Below, piece by piece: positions 57,520 through 64,000 of a stretch of 64,000 bases of DNA. The translations under genes were made by a program, and so were the position numbers. The DNA is from Rickettsia sp. MEAM1 (Bemisia tabaci) (GTDB lineage Bacteria; Pseudomonadota; Alphaproteobacteria; Rickettsiales; Rickettsiaceae): contig NZ_CP016305.1 of NCBI RefSeq assembly GCF_002285905.1, forward strand, positions 744,001 through 808,000, read 5' to 3'. Each line of letters opens with the position of its first letter. Positions within the stretch are counted from its first letter, which is position 1. The notes beneath the pieces are model-generated. The model made no database searches. It was not told where the DNA came from and worked only from the letters and a program-made list of their open reading frames with translations.

Positions 57520-58081
57520 TGTCCCCCTTCGGGGATCAAAAATCCCTCGCCTTTAGGCGAAGGGAAGATATAATGAAATTGCTTTAGCAATGAATTTATA
57601 TCAAGAAATATGAGAAGTTATAGAAAGAATAGTCATAGTCAGTATGATTTAAAAGTGCATCTTATATGGATACCAAAATATAGGAAGAGAATATTGATAG
57701 GCAAAGTATCGGAAAGGACTAGAGATTTACTGAGGCAGATTTGTATGGAACATGAAGTACATATAATTTCAGGGAAAATATCATGTGATCACGTACATAT
57801 GTTTATCTCATATAAGCCGCAAATATCTCTTAGCAAGTTAGTACAGTATTTAAAAGGCATTAGCTCAAGAATTTTATTGCAAGAATTTACTCATTTACGA
57901 AAACAATTTTGGGGCAATCATTTGTGGGCTAGGGGCTATATGGCAGTCAGTTCAGGTAATATAACTGATGAAATGATACAGCACTATATTGATGAACAGG
58001 AAGGTGAACCTGTGAATGATGATCGATTTCTAATCGATTCCACTTTATAACCCCTCAGCTTATAGCTGAGGGTTGTTTAGT
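57520..58081 (+). mobile_element. IS200-like element, complete (562 bp)
   Basis: The same ends as at 12446, preceded by AAATTTAA. An IS6-like element begins 13 bp after it. Confidence 0.95.
57610..58050 (+). CDS. tnpA: IS200-like transposase TnpA
   Basis: A 146-residue Y1/HUH transposase, identical to the copy at 34270. Confidence 0.95.
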   Translation: MRSYRKNSHSQYDLKVHLIWIPKYRKRILIGKVSERTRDLLRQICMEHEVHIISGKISCDHVHMFISYKPQISLSKLVQYLKGISSRILLQEFTHLRKQFWGNHLWARGYMAVSSGNITDEMIQHYIDEQEGEPVNDDRFLIDSTL

Positions 58082-58094
58082 TAATATAAAAAAT

Positions 58095-58955
58095 GGCACC
58101 GTCAAGTTAAGTAAATTAGTATCACAAAGTACTATATTTTTAGATTTCAGACAGCAAGAAGTCTTTGAGTAGCTTCATCCCAAATGGATTTAGCGGACGC
58201 AAATGCAATTCTTTGCTCAGATGCTGTTTTAGTATATCTTCCAACATTTACAGCAAATATATTTCTGACTTTTCCCATCAGTGATAATGTACATTGTGCT
58301 GAATTAGGATGCTTAAATTTAATCAGTATCTTCTCTTTTCTCCTAGTTGGCTGATGGGCATTCTCAATCCGATTATTTAGTCTTTTATCGGTACGATGCT
58401 TAGTCCTAGGACACATATACCTAACTGGTTTAATGTAGCTTTTTAGCTTATCAGTCACAATAACCCTTGGACATGGATAATTACCCAATAATCTTGATAA
58501 AAAGCGAATAGCTGATTTCTTGTTACGACGCTTCTGCAGTAATACTTCTAATTCATGTCCCTCAGAGTCAACAGCTCTCCATAATATGAATACTTCACCT
58601 TTGATCTTGATATTCATCTCATCCAAATGCCATTTATCAGTTGGCTTTCGCTCTCTCTTACTAATAACATCTTGAAAATAAACTACAAACTTATAACACC
58701 AAAACCTTACAGTCTCATGACTTAATATAATACCTCGATAAGCCATCTGCTCTTGAACATCTCGGTAACTATTATTAAAGCGATGATATAACCATACTGT
58801 ATGGCTAATAATGCTTGCTGGAAAACGATGTCTATTCGGGGCTTGAGTAATATGCATAGCGGTAAAATCTAGGATAAATTGTTACTGCTATTCTATAAAT
58901 CATTCCCTGTAATTGCTCAATACTTAATTTATACCTCCCTTAACTTGACGGTGCC
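58095..58955 (-). mobile_element. IS6-like element, complete (861 bp)
   Basis: Intact termini. The right flank is a 43-bp piece of an IS200 left end, and the left flank is 13 bp from a complete IS200 element. It therefore joins two IS200 pieces, probably by IS6-mediated deletion. Confidence 0.95.
58147..58857 (-). CDS. IS6-family DDE transposase
   Basis: 236 residues, identical to the copy at 1380; catalytic residues intact. Confidence 0.95.
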   Translation of the reverse strand: MHITQAPNRHRFPASIISHTVWLYHRFNNSYRDVQEQMAYRGIILSHETVRFWCYKFVVYFQDVISKRERKPTDKWHLDEMNIKIKGEVFILWRAVDSEGHELEVLLQKRRNKKSAIRFLSRLLGNYPCPRVIVTDKLKSYIKPVRYMCPRTKHRTDKRLNNRIENAHQPTRRKEKILIKFKHPNSAQCTLSLMGKVRNIFAVNVGRYTKTASEQRIAFASAKSIWDEATQRLLAV

Positions 58956-58998
58956 CTTCGCCTAAAGGCGAGGGATTTTTGATCCCCGAAGGGGGACA
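58956..58998 (-). mobile_element. IS200-like left-end remnant
   Basis: 43 bp (CCTAAAGGCGAGGG ... CCCCGAAGGGGGACA) match the left end of the 562-bp element in inverted orientation, followed by TTAA. The rest is missing, replaced by the IS6 copy at 58095. Confidence 0.92.
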
Positions 58999-59330
58999 TT
59001 AAAAATAAGCAAGGTAAGCTTGAAATTTATGCCGATAAGATGGCAAAATTTAATAGGATTTATTGTGCTAATTGGTTTGGACAAGAAGATAGTATATTAT
59101 TGCCGCTACAAGATAATCTTTTCATAACTAATTATGGGCAGAGAATCATCTTTAATAAAAATAACTATTGCAACGAAGCCGAAATTCATATCAATCTTAA
59201 TTATAAAGCAAAATGCACGGGAAATCTGATGACTATTAATAGAGATTTTTTAAGCAAAAGTCCAGTTATACTTATATTTTGCAATTCTAAAAAATGTACT
59301 ATAAAATCTAGTCATGCAAACTATCAATAA
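58999..59330 (+). pseudogene. C-terminal remnant of a truncated gene (possibly ComEC/Rec2)
   Basis: The frame emerges from the IS200 end and encodes ~107 residues: QGKLEIYADKMAKFNRIYCA, WFGQEDSILLPLQDNLF, and KCTIKSSHANYQ-stop. The in-frame ATG at 59040 lacks a ribosome binding site. It overlaps the cca start by 17 bp, so an operon existed. I do not firmly recognise the protein; the pattern resembles the C-terminus of a ComEC/Rec2 DNA-uptake protein, but this is only a guess. Its 5' part is absent from the window. Confidence 0.55.
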
Positions 59331-60510
59331 AATATTAAATATTCCTTCAAAAGGATATGAAAAAATCTTGAGTCTTCTTAATAAAAAAGGAGAAGCAAGA
59401 TTAATTGGCGGCTCTGTTCGAGATGCTTTGCTTGGTAAAGATAGTTATGATATTGATATAGCGACGAACTTACTACCAAATGAAGTAACAAGCATTTTAT
59501 CCCAAGCTAAGATAAAAACTATCCCAACCGGCTTAAAATTTGGTACAATTACAGCTATTTTAGAAAAGGAACAATTCCAAATCACAACTCTTCGGAAAGA
59601 TATTGAATGTAACGGCAGACACGCTAAAGTAGTTTTCACAAATGATTTTGCTGAAGATGCAGAAAGAAGAGACTTCACTATTAATGCTTTAAGCTATTGC
59701 CATTTTAAAGGTAAAATATATGATTATTTTAATGGATTTGAAGATTTAAAGCAGCAAAAAGTAATATTTATAAGAGCTGCTCACCAAAGAATTAAAGAAG
59801 ATTATTTACGTATTTTACGATTCTTTCGTTTTTCTAGCTATTATGCAAATAGGCTTGATCCAGAAGGATTTAAAGCATGCGATGAACTAAAAAGCGGCTT
59901 AATGAGTTTATCACGAGAACGCATAAAAAGTGAATTTGATAGAATTATAGTTTCTAGTAATAGCCCTGAAGTTTTAAAAGCCATGTTTGAAATAGGGATT
60001 TTGGCATTGATATTTTCTATCCAAAATTATGAAATAAAAATTGCAGAGCAAGCCAAAAGCTTTAATCTAGAATTAAGTACTAGATATGCATTATTATTAT
60101 ATTATCAAAAAGATTTAAACCTAAAAAATTTTCTAGATTGGAAATTCTCAAAACATGAAACTATCCAGATATTATCTATATTAGATTTTATTCATAAAAA
60201 TATAATCAATGAATTTGATATAAAAAAAATCTGGCTGGAGCATAAAAACTATAAAGAATATTTATTAGCAGCAAGTATATTAGAAAAAATAGATTATTCA
60301 CAAATAACAAAATTTATAAATATATATGATTCATTAGAACGACCTAAATTCCCAATAAATGGTCATGATTTACTAAATATAAATATAGAACAAAAAGACA
60401 TAGGCGAAAAACTAAATTACTTAAAAAAGATTTGGATAGATCAAGATTTTAAGCCTAGTAAGTTGGAACTAGTGTCATTCCTGCGAAAGCAGGAATCTAG
60501 TAATATATAA
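59314..60510 (+). CDS. cca: CCA tRNA nucleotidyltransferase
   Basis: 398 residues. It adds or repairs the 3'-CCA of tRNAs. N-terminal nucleotidyltransferase fold: ARLIGGSVRDALLGKDSYDI then DIAT with the catalytic Asp pair; ITTLRKD and RRDFTINAL follow. The C-terminal tRNA-binding helices fill the rest. The last ~12 residues (VSFLRKQESSNI) come from a dispersed palindrome GTCATTCCTGCGAAAGCAGG. No lesions in the catalytic part. Confidence 0.92.
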   Translation: MQTINKILNIPSKGYEKILSLLNKKGEARLIGGSVRDALLGKDSYDIDIATNLLPNEVTSILSQAKIKTIPTGLKFGTITAILEKEQFQITTLRKDIECNGRHAKVVFTNDFAEDAERRDFTINALSYCHFKGKIYDYFNGFEDLKQQKVIFIRAAHQRIKEDYLRILRFFRFSSYYANRLDPEGFKACDELKSGLMSLSRERIKSEFDRIIVSSNSPEVLKAMFEIGILALIFSIQNYEIKIAEQAKSFNLELSTRYALLLYYQKDLNLKNFLDWKFSKHETIQILSILDFIHKNIINEFDIKKIWLEHKNYKEYLLAASILEKIDYSQITKFINIYDSLERPKFPINGHDLLNINIEQKDIGEKLNYLKKIWIDQDFKPSKLELVSFLRKQESSNI

Positions 60511-60600
60511 GTATATGTCATTCCGTGATTTATTCACGGAATGACAGGGGGAAATGATATACGCAACAAAGCTTTCATACGTAGGCGAGAATCCAGTCAT
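60470..60600. repeat. Dispersed palindromic elements
   Basis: Two small palindromes: GTCATTCCTGCGAAAGCAGGAAT (end of cca) and GTCATTCCGTGATTTATTCACGGAATGAC at 60517-60545. The latter can terminate cca transcription. Confidence 0.7.
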
Positions 60601-60618
60601 TAATTAGGAATCAAAACT

Positions 60619-61506
60619 ATGAAGTATAAAAATTTATTTTTTTTGGATTCCCGCCTACGCGGGAATGACATCGAAGTCATGCAACAACGTTGGATAAGCC
60701 ACGGGATGACAATAGCCATACTCTACCTACTATTCTTCAGCTTTACTAGCTACGCTAAACCCAAAATAGTAACAAGCATTACTCCAATTGCAAGCATAGC
60801 TGCAATGCTGGTTAAAGATAAAGCGGAAATAGAGAGTTTAGCCATAAGTAATGGCTGCCCGCATCATTATAATTTAAAACCAAGTAATCTAGCGAAAGTC
60901 AAAAATGCCGATATCGCTATTTATATAGATGAAGAGTTTGATGGCTTTGCTGAAAAATTAATTAATAATCATGCTAAAACAATTATAAAAATCAGTGATA
61001 TTAAAGATTTAAAAATCATAAAAGATAATTGGCATATTTGGCTTGATCTTGATAATACGAGAATTATGTTGCAAAAATTTGCTAAAGTATTTAGTAAAAA
61101 ATTTCCTGATTTACAAGCAGACATTAATAATAACCTTGAGCTAGCAATGAAAGAATTACAAGATTTGCAAGAAGCTAAAAATAACGAGTTTGCTAATTTA
61201 AAAGATGTGATTTTATTAAGCGATAGTAGCGAGTATTTTTTTATTGATACAAATATCCGTACGACAAAATTATATAGCGACAGCCAAAAAAGCTTAAGAT
61301 ATTTCAGTAAATTAGACTCTTTAATTAAAGAGTCTAATAATAAATGTCTTGTTTTAAGTACTGAGCAAAATCCAAACTTATATAACAAATTAAATGTTAA
61401 AACAGTAATACTAAATAGTGAAAACTGGGAAATCAAAAATATTGATTCCAGAAGCTTCCAGAATCAATATTTACAGATGATTAACCAAGTTAGAGGGTGT
61501 TCGTAA
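60619..61506 (+). CDS. znuA: Zinc/metal ABC transporter substrate-binding protein (ZnuA-like)
   Basis: 295 residues. A metal-binding periplasmic protein (cluster A-I), delivering Zn2+ or Mn2+ to an ABC importer: KPKIVTSITPIASIAAMLV, the His-rich GCPHHYNLKPSN site, and WHIWLDLDNTRIML with the second ligand. The N-terminus is unusual: a palindromic element encodes residues ~9-30 (LDSRLRGNDIE...SHGMT) in frame, between MKYKNLFF and the hydrophobic AILYLLFFSFTSYA. The start at 60619 has a good ribosome binding site (TTAGGAATC), so the element sits inside the signal-peptide region. Residues from ~31 give a usable signal peptide, so export may still work; an internal ATG at 60706 is an alternative start. 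Confidence 0.85.
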   Translation: MKYKNLFFLDSRLRGNDIEVMQQRWISHGMTIAILYLLFFSFTSYAKPKIVTSITPIASIAAMLVKDKAEIESLAISNGCPHHYNLKPSNLAKVKNADIAIYIDEEFDGFAEKLINNHAKTIIKISDIKDLKIIKDNWHIWLDLDNTRIMLQKFAKVFSKKFPDLQADINNNLELAMKELQDLQEAKNNEFANLKDVILLSDSSEYFFIDTNIRTTKLYSDSQKSLRYFSKLDSLIKESNNKCLVLSTEQNPNLYNKLNVKTVILNSENWEIKNIDSRSFQNQYLQMINQVRGCS

Positions 61507-61610
61507 ATATTAAATGCATAATATCTAAAAACAGAAAAACTAAATTTCTTGAATTTTTAATTAATGAGTGCTAAATTGAAACTATTAAATTCAATTAGGC
61601 AATATTTAAA

Positions 61611-62756
61611 ATGTATCAACGTTTTATACAAGGAGTTTTAGAAAAATTTTCTAAATTTTACCCAGTTTTAGGTATTACTGGACCAAGACAATCAGGGAAA
61701 ACTACTCTTGCAAAAATATTATTTCCTCATTTACCTTATGTATCGTTAGAAAACCTAGACACTAGAATTCAAGCACAACAAGATTTACGCTCATTTTTGG
61801 CTAATTATCAAAATGGAGCTATTTTTGATGAAGTTCAACATGTTCCAGAACTTTTATCATATCTGCAAGGTGTGGTAGATGAATCATCTCAAAAAGGACG
61901 ATATGTAATTACAGGCTCTCAAAATTTTAGTTTAAGTCACCATATATCGCAATCTCTTTCTGGTCGTATAGGTATGGTTACTCTTTTACCTCTTAGCTTA
62001 TCAGAACTAAAAGAAGCAGAAAATCCTTTAGCTAGTATATTTAAAGGTGGATATCCATTATTGCATAATTTAAATATGCATCCTTTAGATTTTTACCCAA
62101 GCTATATTCAAACCTATATTGAACGTGATGTACGTCAATTAAAAAATATTGAAAATTTTAATCGATTTCAAACTTTTTTAAAATTATGTGCTGGAAGAAT
62201 TGGACAGATTGTAAATTTTTCATCACTTGCTTTAGATTGTGGTATTTCTCATACAACAGCCCGTCAATGGCTTGGCATACTGGAAGCAAGCTATATTATT
62301 TTTTTTCTTCAACCATTTTATAAAAATTTTAATAAACGTCTTATTAAAATGCCGAAATTGTATTTTTACGATACAGGTATTGCCTGCACGTTACTAGGAC
62401 TTGAAAAAGAACAACAATTAGAAACACATTATCTTAAAGGAGCACTTTATGAAAATTTAGTAATATTAGAGCTGTTGAAAGGACGTTTGAATTTAGGACT
62501 ACCAGCAAATTTTTATTTTTGGAAAGATAAGAGCGGTCATGAAATAGATTTTGTTGCAGAGTGGGGTGGAACAATAAAAGCTGTTGAAATTAAATTTAAT
62601 TCAACTTTCCAACCTGATTATATAAAAAATCTAAACTATTTTTATAAACTAGATCCAAACATTGAAAGTTACTTGGTTTATAATGGAATACAAGAAAGTA
62701 AATTTTTAAATACCTCTCTAATTCCTCTAAAACAGATTGATAAAATATTAAAATAA
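61611..62756 (+). CDS. AAA-type ATPase with DUF4143 domain
   Basis: 381 residues. Walker A ITGPRQSGKTTLAK at ~22-35, Walker B YQNGAIFDEVQHVP at ~65, then a helical region, and a C-terminal DUF4143/PD-(D/E)xK-like part (DKSGHEIDFVAEW, AVEIKFN). These proteins are common in bacteria with uncertain roles, sometimes linked to toxin-antitoxin or defence modules. No partner gene is seen beside it. A full-length copy, no lesions. Independent transcription likely. Confidence 0.85.
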   Translation: MYQRFIQGVLEKFSKFYPVLGITGPRQSGKTTLAKILFPHLPYVSLENLDTRIQAQQDLRSFLANYQNGAIFDEVQHVPELLSYLQGVVDESSQKGRYVITGSQNFSLSHHISQSLSGRIGMVTLLPLSLSELKEAENPLASIFKGGYPLLHNLNMHPLDFYPSYIQTYIERDVRQLKNIENFNRFQTFLKLCAGRIGQIVNFSSLALDCGISHTTARQWLGILEASYIIFFLQPFYKNFNKRLIKMPKLYFYDTGIACTLLGLEKEQQLETHYLKGALYENLVILELLKGRLNLGLPANFYFWKDKSGHEIDFVAEWGGTIKAVEIKFNSTFQPDYIKNLNYFYKLDPNIESYLVYNGIQESKFLNTSLIPLKQIDKILK

Positions 62757-62828
62757 TCCTAATAAATATGGCACTGTTAACAAATTCCTAAGATTGCCGC
62801 ATCAATACTACGCATCTAACAAACTATA

Positions 62829-64000
62829 TCATTTCAAATACTGCTTTAGATACCTACCGGTATGGCTTTCGTCACATGCAGCAATATCGGCAGGGGTGCC
62901 ATGTACTACTATCTTACCGCCTTTATCACCGCCCTCAGGACCAACATCGATAATGTAATCAGCTGTTTTTATAACATCTAGATTATGCTCAATAACTAAA
63001 ACAGTATTTCCCATATCAACAAGCTTATGCAACACTTTTAGTAATTTATTGATATCGTCAATGTGCAATCCTGTAGTCGGCTCATCTAGTATGTAAAGAG
63101 TTTTACCGGTTGAACGTCTTGATAGCTCTTTAGCAAGCTTAACACGCTGTGCTTCCCCTCCGGAAAGAGTAGTGGCCGATTGACCGATTTTAATGTATCC
63201 GAGTCCCACTTCATTTAAGGTAATAAGTTTTTCATAGATTAATGGGATTTTTTCAAAGAATTGCATTGCATCTTCAACAGTCATCATTAATATATCAGCA
63301 ATAGATTTACCTTTATATTTTATCTCTAAAGTTTCTCTATTATATCTATGACCATTACAAATGTCGCATTTTACATATACATCAGGCAAGAAGTGCATCT
63401 CTATCTTAATTAGCCCATCACCTTGACATGCCTCACATCTACCACCCTTAACGTTGAATGAAAACCTACCGACTTTATAACCTCTGGCTTTTGACTCAGG
63501 CAGTTCTACAAACCAGTCCCTAATATGAGTAAATGCACCAGTATAAGTTGCAGGGTTAGAACGTGGAGTTCTGCCTATTGGTGACTGATTAATATCGATA
63601 ATTTTGTCTATATATTCAAGCCCTTTTAATTTTTGGTATTTTCCTGGAAATACTTTTGCTGTAGGCTCTAGATGCTTTAAAGCAGCCTTATATAAAGTAT
63701 GAATCATTAAGCTTGATTTTCCGCTTCCTGATACCCCTGTTATAGCAGTAAATGTACCGAGCGGGATTTTTATATCGACATTATCTAAATTATTAGAAAC
63801 AGCTCCAATAAGCTCTATTGCTCTGTTATCATGCCCTGTTCGTGTTTGCGTTGGCACTTTAATTGTTTGACGACCGCTTAAATATCTTCCTGTAATACTT
63901 TCTTCAAAATTCTTTATTTCTTCAGCATTACCCTCAGCAATAACACGACCACCATGAATACCAGCACCAGGTCCTATATCAATAATATGATCAGCCTCAT
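62829..64000 (-). CDS. uvrA: Excinuclease ABC subunit A, C-terminal part
   Basis: The frame runs to the window edge, so the 5' part lies beyond. UvrA scans DNA for lesions as a dimer. Visible are the second ATPase domain's Walker A ([12 protein letters not shown]), the zinc finger [16 protein letters not shown]...[10 protein letters not shown], the ABC signature [15 protein letters not shown] and Walker [13 protein letters not shown]. About 390 of ~950 residues are present. No lesions. GTG at 63857 is internal, not the start. Confidence 0.96.
   Translation of the reverse strand, partial: EADHIIDIGPGAGIHGGRVIAEGNAEEIKNFEESITGRYLSGRQTIKVPTQTRTGHDNRAIELIGAVSNNLDNVDIKIPLGTFTAITGVSGSGKSSLMIHTLYKAALKHLEPTAKVFPGKYQKLKGLEYIDKIIDINQSPIGRTPRSNPATYTGAFTHIRDWFVELPESKARGYKVGRFSFNVKGGRCEACQGDGLIKIEMHFLPDVYVKCDICNGHRYNRETLEIKYKGKSIADILMMTVEDAMQFFEKIPLIYEKLITLNEVGLGYIKIGQSATTLSGGEAQRVKLAKELSRRSTGKTLYILDEPTTGLHIDDINKLLKVLHKLVDMGNTVLVIEHNLDVIKTADYIIDVGPEGGDKGGKIVVHGTPADIAACDESHTGRYLKQYLK

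Noticed and set aside
60969-61436. 155-codon frame opposite znuA
   Set aside because: Antisense shadow of an AT-rich gene; low-complexity Leu/Ser/Phe composition.

Overview
The window is very probably from an obligate intracellular alphaproteobacterium of the genus Rickettsia. The DNA is AT-rich, with small dispersed palindromes that run into gene ends and even into coding sequence. It carries a Sca-type autotransporter, a single-domain PLD-like nuclease, Rickettsia-like versions of housekeeping genes (tig, glyQ/glyS, ubiD, ftsH, sdhB, mutL, tilS, rplU/rpmA, dapE, cca, uvrA) and many toxin-antitoxin remnants. The genus call rests on protein recognition and gene style only; no database comparison was possible. 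Heavy insertion-sequence (IS) load points to an IS-expanded lineage in which many accessory genes are being lost.

Layout. 1-2.1 kb: 3' end of an acetyl-CoA acetyltransferase, then a pile-up of IS6 and IS200 remnants. 2.2-8.2 kb: trigger factor, an antitoxin plus frameshifted VapC, glyQ-glyS-tsaC with overlapping genes. 8.2-10.8 kb: an IS256-type element (type B) interrupted by a second type (type A). 10.9-16.4 kb (minus strand): PLD-like nuclease, PHA synthase broken by an IS200 element, ubiD, and a PpiD/SurA-like foldase. 16.8 kb: tRNA-Glu. 17.1-21.5 kb: a 1437-residue autotransporter. 21.7-27.9 kb: an IS6 copy, an IS1182-like remnant, a 12-repeat TPR protein and a nested IS6/IS256 mosaic. 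27.9-30.4 kb: gene debris (nhaA C-terminus, a Na+/dicarboxylate symporter, an Rpn-type nuclease) around one intact small lipoprotein. 30.5-35.6 kb: rsmI, an LpoA-like lipoprotein, a nucleotidyltransferase-HEPN gene with an in-frame stop, a MazF/RHH pair, tatA and pgpA. 36-39.5 kb: phhA-phhB, rplU-rpmA, lysC. 39.7-42.8 kb: IS200, an HTH regulator, and a metallo-beta-lactamase-fold gene cut by IS256 type B. 43.1-50.4 kb: tilS, ftsH, sdhB, a gene of unknown function with a highly structured leader, mutL and a small zinc-finger protein. 50.4-55.7 kb: IS200, a 3-hydroxybutyrate dehydrogenase destroyed by IS6, a second IS6, the nhaA N-terminus and a broken nuclease-methyltransferase gene. 55.7-64 kb: dapE, tRNA-Leu, holC, IS200/IS6, the tail of a truncated gene, cca, znuA-like, a DUF4143 ATPase, and the 3' part of uvrA.

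Four transposable families account for roughly 15 kb (nearly a quarter) of the window: IS6-like (861 bp; five complete, one split), IS200-like (562 bp; five complete, two remnants), IS256-like type A (1357 bp; three) and IS256-like type B (1375 bp; one complete, one split, one remnant). Almost every accessory-gene break here abuts one of these elements. The two halves of nhaA sit 25 kb apart on opposite strands, each touching an IS6 end, which implies a large IS-associated inversion. The polyhydroxybutyrate genes are also hit: the synthase and 3-hydroxybutyrate dehydrogenase are broken, while the thiolase end looks intact.
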